From: JAXMDT01 sp046348685
Lineage (GTDB): Bacteria > Pseudomonadota > Alphaproteobacteria > Rickettsiales > UBA998
NCBI GenBank assembly: GCA_046348685.1
Contig: JAXMDT010000001.1
Span: 186,001 to 250,000, forward strand
Direction of reading: 5' to 3'
Length of the DNA: 64,000 nucleotides
Shown here: piece after piece, positions 10,125 through 18,266 of the stretch
Layout of the letters: each line of letters opens with the position of its first letter
Position numbering within the stretch: position 1 is the first letter of the stretch
Notes under the pieces: generated by a model
Database searches by the model: none
What the model was told of the DNA's origin: nothing
The model's input: the letters and a program-made list of their open reading frames with translations, nothing else
Made by a program: the position numbers and the translations under genes

Positions 10125-10244
10125 AAAAAGTCTCCTTGTTCCATTTTTCATGCGATAATTCGCAATCTGAAAAATCATAATCGTGTAATGGATAAGGATA
10201 CGATGCAAGATGAGCGAAAAACTGATAAGAAAACAGCAAAAATA

Positions 10245-11258
10245 TTAACGCATGAATCTTCTTGCCAGGCGAATTCCGCTAGAAATATCACGTGAATAGC
10301 GTACGATGCTCAATAGACTCATGCCGAGCACCAGCCAGGGAACGATACCGGAAGAATCTTTCACCGGCTGGCCTTGGCGACGGCGTTCCTGAGGGGTGAC
10401 GGGTCGTGCGTTTTTTGTTGGCGGAATAATCTGTTGGTGGCGCTCGGCGCATACTTGCGTAAATTCTGCACCAAAAAAGAGAATCTGCGAGGAGTAATAG
10501 ACCCAGATCAGGACGATCACCAACGATCCTGCTGCGCCATAGGTCGAACTGAGTGCGCTCCTGCCAAGATAAATTCCGATAAGAAATTTTCCGATTGTAA
10601 AAAGTGCGGCGGTGAGGGCAGCGCCCAGCCATACATCCCTCCATTGAATATGGGCATCCGGCAGCACTTTAAATATTAGTGCAAAGAGAAATGTGATAAT
10701 CGTGAAGCTGACAGCGAAATTTAACGCCTCAAGCAACGTAGTCATGGAAGACGACTGGCCGAAGAAATAATCGCCAAGACCAGATAAACCGGCGCTGATG
10801 GTAAGAGACGTCAGCAAGAGAAAACCTGTTCCGAGCACCATCGTGAAAGATAGGAAACGATCCTTTAAAATATGAAAGAAAGGGCGGGATTTGGCCTGAA
10901 TGCCCCAGATGGTATTCAACGCATCCTGCAACTGGGCAAATACGCCGGAGGCTGCGAAAAGCAGCGTTGCGATGCCGATGACGGCGGCAACGATTCCGGT
11001 ATCGGGCTGGTAGGAGTTGGCCACCGCAAGCTGCAACGTTTCCGCCGCCTGCTTGCCGACCAATCCCTCGATTTGCCGCGCCAATTGGCCGCTGACTGCC
11101 TCACGGCCAAAAACCAAGCCTGCAATTGCCGTGACAATGAGTAGCAAAGGGCCTATTGATAAAACACTGTAAAAAGCGAGCGCCGCCCCAAGACGCGGTA
11201 CTTTATCTTCCCACCAGCGCAGCGCCGTTTTTTTCAATATGTGCCAATAGTCATCCAT
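10245..11258 (-). CDS. YihY/BrkB-family inner membrane protein
   Basis: About 337 residues with roughly six membrane helices. Family features are the N-terminal DKVPRLGAALAFYSVLSIGP and a late AAGSLVIVLIWVYYSSQILF segment. The family (once misnamed ribonuclease BN) has no agreed function; transport or envelope roles are suggested. The ATG at 11258 has GGGAAA five bases upstream; a TTG at 11273 is possible. A polar tail with basic residues follows the last conserved helix and ends in another hydrophobic stretch. Confidence 0.88.
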   Translation of the reverse strand: MDDYWHILKKTALRWWEDKVPRLGAALAFYSVLSIGPLLLIVTAIAGLVFGREAVSGQLARQIEGLVGKQAAETLQLAVANSYQPDTGIVAAVIGIATLLFAASGVFAQLQDALNTIWGIQAKSRPFFHILKDRFLSFTMVLGTGFLLLTSLTISAGLSGLGDYFFGQSSSMTTLLEALNFAVSFTIITFLFALIFKVLPDAHIQWRDVWLGAALTAALFTIGKFLIGIYLGRSALSSTYGAAGSLVIVLIWVYYSSQILFFGAEFTQVCAERHQQIIPPTKNARPVTPQERRRQGQPVKDSSGIVPWLVLGMSLLSIVRYSRDISSGIRLARRFMR

Positions 11259-11318
11259 AGCTTTCCCAAGCAAAAAGAAAGCATGTAAATTTTATGGTTA
11301 TAAGTTTGCTATGTGGTT

Positions 11319-11639
11319 CTAACGCTTTTGCCAGCTGCCGCTCGGCGACTGATACATACTGCCGGCGGGAAGTTTTTGGATTACCTGCTCCGCAGCGAGT
11401 TTGCCAACGACATTCACCGGCTGCCCATTTTCTTTCGAAATTCTTTCGTACTCGGCGCGGCGGCGGGCATTGACCTCTGCAGCAAGCTGCGTCACTTCCG
11501 GCGAATTTTTCAAGACGGCGACAAAACCGTCCGTCTGTTCGCCAAGCTGACCGGACATGCGGGCGGTTGCCAAATCCAGCGCAAAAGCGGGAAGGGCGGC
11601 AAACAAGGTAATGGTAAAAATAGTTAAAAACGATTTCAT
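11319..11639 (-). CDS. ydbL: YdbL family (DUF1318) periplasmic protein
   Basis: 106 residues with a cleavable signal peptide (MKSFLTIFTITLFAALPAFA) and a DUF1318-like body (LDLATARMSGQLGEQTDGF, VNARRRAEYERISKENG). In E. coli YdbL works with YdbH and YnbE, an AsmA-like intermembrane bridge for outer-membrane lipid homeostasis, and is proposed to act as a periplasmic chaperone. It is third in the same order here, nine bases after the ynbE-like gene. Assignment rests on sequence pattern plus context. Confidence 0.82.
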   Translation of the reverse strand: MKSFLTIFTITLFAALPAFALDLATARMSGQLGEQTDGFVAVLKNSPEVTQLAAEVNARRRAEYERISKENGQPVNVVGKLAAEQVIQKLPAGSMYQSPSGSWQKR

Positions 11640-11648
11640 AACGATTCC

Positions 11649-11831
11649 TTAGAAAATATCGGGGTTTTTGGCGATGGACTGCTTCACGTCTTTTTGAATT
11701 TCCACTTTCACGTGGTGTTCGATATTAACATTCAGATTGATCTCGATGGGCTTATCAGGCGCCTCGATCTGGACGGTCGGCGTGCAAGCGCTGATCAACA
11801 GAACCATTGCAATATAAGCAAAGTGCTTCAT
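11649..11831 (-). CDS. ynbE: YnbE-like lipoprotein
   Basis: 60 residues. Signal peptide and lipobox LLISAC put the lipidated Cys at 16; the mature part includes VQIEAPDKPIEINLNVNIE, the signature of YnbE. In E. coli this outer-membrane lipoprotein completes the YdbH bridge by beta-strand addition. Its start overlaps the stop of the upstream ydbH-like gene by four bases (ATGA), indicating translational coupling. Confidence 0.88.
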   Translation of the reverse strand: MKHFAYIAMVLLISACTPTVQIEAPDKPIEINLNVNIEHHVKVEIQKDVKQSIAKNPDIF

Positions 11832-13225
11832 TTTCCCTCTCGTTCAAGCAGCCCTTTGACATCATCCAACGCACCCAGCGATTGCTGGATCATGGGCAGG
11901 ATGTCGCCACTTAGGTTCACATTCAGTTTCACCGGTTTCCCGTTAAAAGCATTCGGATTGTTACCTTCTACCTTCAGATGGATAGTAGAGGTATTACCCG
12001 CGCCGGATAATACCTGAAGGGAAAGCGAAGTATAATGAAAATTTTGTAGTGCGGTGCGCACTATTTCCAATTCCTTTCGATCACCTCCTGGTATCGCCTC
12101 TGGTGATACGATGATGGTGCCATTTTCCTTCGCTTGAGCAGCGCCTTCCTGAAGCGTTATTTTTCCGTCTGGATAATAAGTCAGTGGTAATGTGCCCGAA
12201 ATGACACCTGTTGCCTTTACTTTACCGTCGCTTGCCATATCAGCCAAACTGTCCAGGGAAAGGTTTTCGAATGTCAGCGCGAGTTTGACAGGCTTGCTGC
12301 CGGACAGCGGTATTTTCACGGATGAGGTGCGAATCACCCCGCCTGCATATGGAAATTGTAGCGATTTAACCGTAAGTACGCCTTGACGAGACGCTGCGTA
12401 AGGTAAATCTACAGAGAAAGTGGCAGCATAGGCTTGGGCCTTATCTTTCAACGTAGCGTTATACGTAGTCTTTTCAGCAGACGCTACAAAATGTGAAGAG
12501 AGCTTCAGCGCCGGTATATCCTGTGGAAATCCGCCAATTTGCACATTCGGCGTATCTAAAGTGCCTTCCCAGCTATTTTCTTTCAGGAGTGTTTTGAACG
12601 AAATATTTTCCGCACTTAAGGTGTAGGCCGATAAAGCTAACGCCAATGATGGTATGGTGAGAGTGAGCGCAGGCGACGGCTCACTGGTGTAGGCGCCTTC
12701 AACGGGAATCGAAGTTTCAAATAATGGATGCCGGATGCGTATATTGGAATGCGTCAGGTGAATTGCGGCAGGAAGGCTGGATTGCACCGAAATGGCATCG
12801 AACAGATTAAAACCTCCCTCGGATTTCTCCGAAAAGGCGGCATTTTCTAAGCCGCTAATTTTCCAGAGCCCGATGTCGTTATAGATTTCTGCAGAAACGC
12901 CATCAAGGGCCAATTGGCGAATGTAAGCTTTGCGAAGCTCGGATAAGGTATAGTCAGCGCCGATTTTTCCGATTTTGAGTCCAGGCGATATGCCGAGTTC
13001 AATGCCGCTTGCCTCGGCATGCGATGAAGAAAGCGAATCCACATGTAGTGAATTCACGATGATATGATTTTTTTCTAAAAACTTTTGTAATTGGCGGCTG
13101 GCTTCATTTTGATACGGAAGTTTTTGCCAAAACAAATAAAGCGCGAGTGCAGCGAAAATAAAACCACAAAGGATGAACCTGCGAACCAGACGTAACGTAC
13201 GTTTTTTATCAACTGCATTTTCCAT
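11828..13225 (-). CDS. ydbH: YdbH-like AsmA-superfamily intermembrane lipid transport protein (short form)
   Basis: 465 residues: a single N-terminal membrane anchor (about 17-33) and a long periplasmic region rich in alternating beta strands, as in AsmA-like bridge proteins. The C-terminus (LKVEGNNPNAFNGKPVKLNV, then NLSGDI) resembles the YdbH C-terminal strand region that meets YnbE. E. coli YdbH is close to 880 residues, so this bridge would be about half as long. The call leans on the ynbE and ydbL genes that follow directly. Likely role: moving phospholipid between inner and outer membranes. Confidence 0.8.
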   Translation of the reverse strand: MENAVDKKRTLRLVRRFILCGFIFAALALYLFWQKLPYQNEASRQLQKFLEKNHIIVNSLHVDSLSSSHAEASGIELGISPGLKIGKIGADYTLSELRKAYIRQLALDGVSAEIYNDIGLWKISGLENAAFSEKSEGGFNLFDAISVQSSLPAAIHLTHSNIRIRHPLFETSIPVEGAYTSEPSPALTLTIPSLALALSAYTLSAENISFKTLLKENSWEGTLDTPNVQIGGFPQDIPALKLSSHFVASAEKTTYNATLKDKAQAYAATFSVDLPYAASRQGVLTVKSLQFPYAGGVIRTSSVKIPLSGSKPVKLALTFENLSLDSLADMASDGKVKATGVISGTLPLTYYPDGKITLQEGAAQAKENGTIIVSPEAIPGGDRKELEIVRTALQNFHYTSLSLQVLSGAGNTSTIHLKVEGNNPNAFNGKPVKLNVNLSGDILPMIQQSLGALDDVKGLLEREGK

Positions 13226-13414
13226 TTGCGAACAGATAGTGATTATTTACTGAGATGTCATTAGACCATATAAGAGGCATGGTTGTTGCATTGCAGCATG
13301 CGTGGTTAGATTTTACGCATTATTTATAAAATTCAAAACGAACATTATGGCCTTCTGCATTTTGAATTGCTACCGATTGGAGTACAAAATAAAATAACCG
13401 TGGAGGAAAATCGC

Positions 13415-13588
13415 ATGTACGTGGAGTTCCTGACTTACTACAAAGCGAATCATAAGACGATCGAGCAGTTCTTTTTTGATAAAGGCGACTGCATCAAGCT
13501 CGATAATACAGAAGCAACGCTTTTAATGCAGAAGGGCGTAGTAAAACCAGTATTCGATGATGAACCGGTTTTTAGCGGTGCTGCGTAA
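13415..13588 (+). CDS. Small hypothetical protein (57 aa)
   Basis: Starts at an ATG preceded by GGAGG with eight-base spacing; the frame is open 16 codons upstream but that start has no site. The product begins MYVEFLTYYKANHKTIEQFF and has no signal peptide or membrane segment. It is acidic with aromatic residues near the N-terminus. I do not recognise the family. It precedes the M48 protease gene by 62 bases on the same strand. Confidence 0.6.
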   Translation: MYVEFLTYYKANHKTIEQFFFDKGDCIKLDNTEATLLMQKGVVKPVFDDEPVFSGAA

Positions 13589-13650
13589 ATCCTTCTCGAT
13601 AATTTATACGCACCTAAGCTATCAGCAATCGATAACAGAAAGCACCGCAC

Positions 13651-14376
13651 ATGCTACGCACATTCCAGCAAGATGGGCGCCCCCAATTTAAAGGCAGACT
13701 GATTCTAGGGCTTATTATTGCCGCTATTGCACTATTTTCATACTACGGCAGCAGTGAATTCAACGACATAACGGGCGAAGACCAACATGTGGCCATTTCA
13801 CATGATCAAGAGATTGCATTAGGTTTGCAGGCCGCTCCGGAAATGGCTGAACAATATCAGGGGCTAGATCCCGATCCGGCCGCACAAAAAACAGTCTCGA
13901 TAGTCGGAAACAATATTCTGGAAAACAGTGATGTCAGCAAAACGAAGTGGAATTTTGAATTTCATCTTCTTGCGGACAAGCAAACAATCAATGCGTTTGC
14001 GCTGCCTGGTGGACAAGTCTTTATTACGCGCGGATTGTTTGATCTTTTGACAACGCAAGGCGAACTTGCAGGCGTGCTAGCTCATGAAATCGGGCACGTC
14101 GTGGCACGCCACGGCGCACAGCATCTGGCGAAACAACAACTGACGCAGGGTTTAACGGGCGCTGCAGTAGTCGCATCCGGAGATCAGCGCACGGCACAAA
14201 TGGCAGCAGTGATCGGCAACCTGGTAAACATGAAATACGGACGAGGCGACGAGATGCAGTCAGATGTTTTAGGCGTGCGTTTCATGTCGCAGGCAGGCTA
14301 CGATCCACGTGCGATGGTCGAGGTCATGAAAATCCTTGAGAAATCAGCGGGGGAAATAGCCAACCAGAGTTTTTAA
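13651..14376 (+). CDS. M48-family zinc metalloprotease, frame broken near the C-terminus
   Basis: 241 residues before an early stop. One N-terminal membrane anchor (about 16-32) is followed by the M48 catalytic domain with zinc motif His145-Glu146-x2-His149 (HEIGHVVARHG), the downstream acidic ligand region (GDEMQSDVLGVRFM) and GYDPRAMVEVMKIL. Family members end with a PEFLSTHP...NRI block. That block is present just after the stop in another frame (14367-14471), so one base is missing around 14361-14367. An extra A in GCC AA CCA would restore A-K-P-E-F-L-S-T-H-P. The active site is intact. Membrane-anchored M48 proteins usually degrade misfolded envelope proteins. Confidence 0.88.
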   Translation: MLRTFQQDGRPQFKGRLILGLIIAAIALFSYYGSSEFNDITGEDQHVAISHDQEIALGLQAAPEMAEQYQGLDPDPAAQKTVSIVGNNILENSDVSKTKWNFEFHLLADKQTINAFALPGGQVFITRGLFDLLTTQGELAGVLAHEIGHVVARHGAQHLAKQQLTQGLTGAAVVASGDQRTAQMAAVIGNLVNMKYGRGDEMQSDVLGVRFMSQAGYDPRAMVEVMKILEKSAGEIANQSF

Positions 14377-14471
14377 GCACGCATCCAAACCCTCAGAACC
14401 GTATCGGCAAAATTGAAACGGCAATAAAAGAGCAGTTTCCAGAAGGTATTCCGGATAACCTAACTCCGTAG
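14367..14471 (+). pseudogene. Out-of-frame C-terminal remnant of the M48 protease
   Basis: In the -1 frame relative to the upstream gene the bases read EFLSTHPNPQNRIGKI followed by a short tail ending at TAG 14469-14471. STHP and NRI are conserved at the C-terminus of M48 proteases. It therefore belongs to the gene at 13651, and the intact product would be about 273 residues. Confidence 0.8.
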
Positions 14472-14482
14472 CCGCTCGGCAA

Positions 14483-17323
14483 TTAATGATTATCTTTAGG
14501 CTTCAAGTGTTTTTCTATTTTGTGCTGTAAATCGTCGGGGTTGAAGGGCTTGGCGATATAATCGTCCATACCTGAGGTCAGGCAGCGTTCACGGTCACCC
14601 GCCATGGCATGGGCCGTCATGCCAATAATTACCGTGCGTGCTAGGCCGAGTTCCTGCTCCCGCTCCCGAACGATGCGTGTCGCCTCGAGACCATTCAAAT
14701 CATGCATTTGCACATCCATAAGGACCAGAGGATAGGCGTAGGTGCGAATTTTCTCAATCGCTTCAAAACCATTGCCGGCAACATCACACAAGTATCCAAA
14801 TTCCTCAAGAAGAGTGGAAGCAACCAATACATTGGGCGCATAATCTTCAACGAGAAGGATACGAGGTTTGGTCTCGGCGACCGTTTCGGTTGCAATGCGT
14901 GATTCTTCGACGGCAATAACAGTTTCGTCCGCTACGGTAAGCGGTACATGCAATGTAAACTGCGATCCAAAACCAGCCGTGCTCTGCACATGAATGGTGC
15001 CGCCCATGATTTCAGCAAGTGTTTTACTGATGGCGAGGCCGAGGCCGGTACCGCCATAGCGCCTGTTGATGGATGAATCCGCTTGTACAAATTTCTGAAA
15101 AATAGTGTCGAGCTTTCCTTCAGGAATGCCGATGCCGGTGTCCTTAACTGCAATCGCAACCATATCCTGGCCTTTGATCTGACTCGTGGAGACATGAATA
15201 TCGACACTGCCTCTTTCAGTAAATTTAATTGCGTTGCTGCACAGATTCATGATGATCTGACGCACGCGCGTCGGATCGCCGTAATAGATTTTGTTTTGTA
15301 CGGACGTCCCGTCAAAAGTAAAGGAAAGGCCGATTTCATGTGTGCGAACTGACATGATGGAAACAATTTCCAGCAGCATCTGATGTAGTGAGAAGGGGAT
15401 TTTCTCAAGCTGGATGGTTTGTGCTTCGATCTTGGATATATCGAGCAGGTCGTTGATAAGCGCCAACAGGGAGTCTGCAGAAAGCTGGAGTGTTTTAATA
15501 CACTCACGCTGGCGTCCTGTTAAAGGTTCGCTGGCACTGAGAATATGGGCGAGCCCAATTACTGCATTCATAGGCGTGCGAATTTCATGGCTCATATTTG
15601 CCAGGAATTCTGACTTGGCTATATTTGCGGCTTCTGCAGCTTCCTTTGCCGAACGCAAATCCTTCGTCTGCATGTCCACCAGCTGTTGCAAATTGTCGCG
15701 ATGGAGGCGGATTTCTTCTTCGATTTTACGCTGATCGGTAATATCACGAATTACGCCGACCAGCCCGATATGCCCATCAGCCATGGTAAAGGGCACTTTC
15801 TTTGTGGAAATGACCAGATCGCCGCCGCCGCTGCGGATAAGTTCCTCCGTAACAAAGGATTCACCTTTAAAGGCACGCTCATCTCCTGCCCAGAAAACAT
15901 CCGCCTGCTCTTTAGGAAAAACATCGTAATCACTTTTGCCCAGCAATTCCGATTCAGGAAGTCCGATAAGGTTCCACATGGCTTTATTGCCTTCGATCCA
16001 GCGGTGCTGTGGGTCTTTCACAAAAATAGGATCTGCCACGGCATCAATAATCTGCCGTAGAAAGGCGCGGGATGCAGCGAGCTCCTCCTCGCGCATTTTA
16101 CGGTCTGTGATGTCATGCATGGATACCACCGCGCCGATTTTGCTTCCTGCTTCATCATAAAGAGCCTGCCCGCTTGCTATGACGTTGCGCGGGGCGCCGT
16201 CTTTCTGAGCGATCACCATTTCCGCGTCGCTCACTATCCCATCTTTCAAGGCACGGAATAATGGCACATCCTCTGTCCGCATGGGCGTTTTTCCGTCCGC
16301 ATGGAAAAGGCGGTAATGCTCGGCCCATTTTTCGGATGGCAGCGGCTCCTCCGGCAGGTTATGCAACGTTCGCGTAGCGCGGTTGAAGAGGGTAAGCACA
16401 CCGTTCTGGTCACATGCGACAATGCCATCGGAAATATGCTCAAGCACCGCCTTCAAAAACTTTTTCTGCTTCTGCAGTTCACTGGTACGCTCGATGACGC
16501 GTTGCTCCAATTGTTCCTGCGTCAGGCGTAATTCTTCCTCAATTTCTTTCTGGTCGTGAATATCTGTGCAGGTTCCGTACCATTTGATAATATCACCTTG
16601 CGCATCGCGTATAGGCTCAGCGCGTCCAAGTACCCAGCGGTACAGACCGTCCTTCCTGCGAAGGCGGTATTCAATCTCATAAGGTATGCCGGTGCTCAGC
16701 GAATGGCGCCAGCGCTTCCATGCACGCTCCTGATCGTCGGGATGAAACATGCCATTCCACGCCTCCCCATCGGTCGAGCCGACAGGAACACCGGTATATT
16801 CATACCAGCGCTTGTTATAATATTCGTGATAACCATTCGGCTGCGTGACCCAGATCATCTGGTTGATGGAATCCGCCATTTCGCGAAAACGCTTTTCGCT
16901 TTCGCTGAGTGCCTTGCCAACCTGCATGCTTTCGGTAACATCATTGGCAACGCAGTAGAGCAATTCTTCTTCAGGAAAACTCTCCCCATGCCAGTGCAAC
17001 CAGCGATAAGAACCGTCTTTATGCCGATAGCGCTGATGAATTTGCCATCGCGATGCTTTCTGAATAATTTCCGCTGCTTTCGCATTCGTGACATCAATGT
17101 CATCTGGATGGATGAAAGTAAGCCAGGGCTGGCCGATAACTTCGCTTCGTGACCAACCCAGCGTGCGCGTGAACGCTTCATTGATTTCAGCAATCGTACC
17201 ATCAAACCGCCCAATCAGCATGATATTTAAGCCGATGTCAAAAAACCGGTCGCGCGAGAGCAGACCGCCGGATGCGGATGTGCCTACCGGTTTTGCAAGA
17301 ACGCTGGATGTACGGGAAACCAT
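14483..17323 (-). CDS. Multi-PAS hybrid sensor histidine kinase with receiver
   Basis: 946 residues with no membrane segment. Four PAS domains come first, the first two with clear PAC tails (DGSYRWLHWHGE, KDGLYRWVLGRAEP), separated by coiled-coil linkers. HisKA follows with His in [12 protein letters not shown], then HATPase with DTGIGIP and GGTGLGL, and a receiver with LLVEDYAPN and the phospho-Asp in LVLMDVQMHDLNG. Its kinase core is nearly the same as that of the truncated kinase at the left edge, suggesting duplication with different sensor modules. Signal unknown; PAS domains of this type bind small ligands, heme or flavin, none of which can be told here. It lies convergent to the M48 gene. 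Confidence 0.92.
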   Translation of the reverse strand: MVSRTSSVLAKPVGTSASGGLLSRDRFFDIGLNIMLIGRFDGTIAEINEAFTRTLGWSRSEVIGQPWLTFIHPDDIDVTNAKAAEIIQKASRWQIHQRYRHKDGSYRWLHWHGESFPEEELLYCVANDVTESMQVGKALSESEKRFREMADSINQMIWVTQPNGYHEYYNKRWYEYTGVPVGSTDGEAWNGMFHPDDQERAWKRWRHSLSTGIPYEIEYRLRRKDGLYRWVLGRAEPIRDAQGDIIKWYGTCTDIHDQKEIEEELRLTQEQLEQRVIERTSELQKQKKFLKAVLEHISDGIVACDQNGVLTLFNRATRTLHNLPEEPLPSEKWAEHYRLFHADGKTPMRTEDVPLFRALKDGIVSDAEMVIAQKDGAPRNVIASGQALYDEAGSKIGAVVSMHDITDRKMREEELAASRAFLRQIIDAVADPIFVKDPQHRWIEGNKAMWNLIGLPESELLGKSDYDVFPKEQADVFWAGDERAFKGESFVTEELIRSGGGDLVISTKKVPFTMADGHIGLVGVIRDITDQRKIEEEIRLHRDNLQQLVDMQTKDLRSAKEAAEAANIAKSEFLANMSHEIRTPMNAVIGLAHILSASEPLTGRQRECIKTLQLSADSLLALINDLLDISKIEAQTIQLEKIPFSLHQMLLEIVSIMSVRTHEIGLSFTFDGTSVQNKIYYGDPTRVRQIIMNLCSNAIKFTERGSVDIHVSTSQIKGQDMVAIAVKDTGIGIPEGKLDTIFQKFVQADSSINRRYGGTGLGLAISKTLAEIMGGTIHVQSTAGFGSQFTLHVPLTVADETVIAVEESRIATETVAETKPRILLVEDYAPNVLVASTLLEEFGYLCDVAGNGFEAIEKIRTYAYPLVLMDVQMHDLNGLEATRIVREREQELGLARTVIIGMTAHAMAGDRERCLTSGMDDYIAKPFNPDDLQHKIEKHLKPKDNH

Positions 17324-17470
17324 GCCTCTGTTTAATATGTTTTTTAAAAACTTACCAGCAGTACCTATATCATTCCGCTCATTTCAAAAGTTATGAAAAA
17401 ATATGATTTTTTTACAGGATGCTAGATAAGTATGATTTGATCTTTACCGCTGGTTGTCTTTAATCAAACC

Positions 17471-17605
17471 ATGGTTACTAAGCGGAAAAAACCAATTCGT
17501 CCTTCGAAACCGAAGAAAAAAGCGAAAGCGTATCAACGTACGCGTTCGGAAAAATATGATGTGGTTCCGCCAGGTACGCTTGATAATTCTAAATTATTTG
17601 CGTGA
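17471..17605 (+). CDS. Small basic protein (44 aa)
   Basis: ATG...TGA frame too short for most gene finders. The product begins MVTKRKKPIRPSKPKKKAKA and is almost entirely basic in its first half, ending in PPGTLDNSKLF-A. It overlaps the next gene by four bases (GTGA), which supports it as real and co-translated. It could bind nucleic acid or membrane by charge. Family not recognised. Confidence 0.5.
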   Translation: MVTKRKKPIRPSKPKKKAKAYQRTRSEKYDVVPPGTLDNSKLFA

Positions 17606-17835
17606 AAATAAAAGTCGGAAAACACGAAATCCCCTTGCCCCAATCGAAAGCTATCCGCATCGCGCTAGGCATTTTTTGTCTGCTGTTAGGCTGTTTAGGT
17701 TTTCTTCCGATACTAGGATTCTGGATGATTCCGCTGGGACTTATGATCCTATCAATTGATTGGCCGTTTGCTCGCCATATCCGTGACAAGATAAGTAAAT
17801 GGTGGAAAAACAAAAAGCACAACAAAGCTGCATAA
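17602..17835 (+). CDS. Small two-helix membrane protein
   Basis: 77 residues from a GTG overlapping the previous stop. Two hydrophobic helices (IALGIFCLLLGCLGFLPIL and FWMIPLGLMILSIDWPFA) are joined by a tight turn and followed by a basic amphipathic tail (DKISKWWKNKKHNKAA). The LGFLPILGFWMIPLGL pattern is found in many short alphaproteobacterial membrane proteins of unknown function. Confidence 0.65.
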   Translation: MKIKVGKHEIPLPQSKAIRIALGIFCLLLGCLGFLPILGFWMIPLGLMILSIDWPFARHIRDKISKWWKNKKHNKAA

Positions 17836-17870
17836 TGGGACTGATTATATAGTAGCGTCAGTAGGAAGAA

Positions 17871-18059
17871 TTAATCCGCATCTTCATTTCGTTTTCCGTT
17901 GCGAACGACCTTATCGTAATCCGGCGCATTTCGAATATTCGTATTTTTTTCGGCGCGATTTTTTCCTTCAAGGAACATATTTTCAGAATAATCTTCTGCT
18001 GTTGCCTGCTTAATCTTATCAGATGATTTGTGGGTGGGTGATTTGGATTTTATCTGCAT
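17871..18059 (-). CDS. Small hydrophilic hypothetical protein (62 aa)
   Basis: ATG at 18059 with GAGGAG five bases upstream, a strong site. The product is charged and Asn/Lys-rich (begins MQIKSKSPTHKSSDKIKQAT) with no membrane segment or recognisable domain. It converges on the small membrane protein at 17602. The reality of the gene rests on the ribosome-binding site and the free-standing location. Confidence 0.45.
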   Translation of the reverse strand: MQIKSKSPTHKSSDKIKQATAEDYSENMFLEGKNRAEKNTNIRNAPDYDKVVRNGKRNEDAD

Positions 18060-18214
18060 ACTATCTCCTCGAAATCAATTTACCTAACCCTGCTTCAGAT
18101 AAGGGGGCTATAGGAAACTCGTAAAAACTTTAAACAGCCAGATGCAGTTGCATTTTATTATATAGATAATACAGAAACTTGCTAAATTAATAAATATACG
18201 TGAGCTTCATATTT

Positions 18215-18242
18215 CTGTCATATAACGTCTCTAAAATATAAT
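18215..18242 (+). promoter_or_regulatory. Possible sigma-70 promoter of the first PG-binding-domain gene
   Basis: CTGTCA (18215-18220), a 16-base spacer and a perfect TATAAT (18237-18242), 24 bases before the start at 18267. The -10 is convincing, the -35 moderate. Confidence 0.4.
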
Positions 18243-18266
18243 ATTAGCACAGTTAAGGACGCACTT

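Noticed and set aside
14368..14376. Programmed -1 frameshift in the M48 gene
   Set aside because: No heptamer slippery site or downstream stem was seen, and a single missing A gives a better family match.
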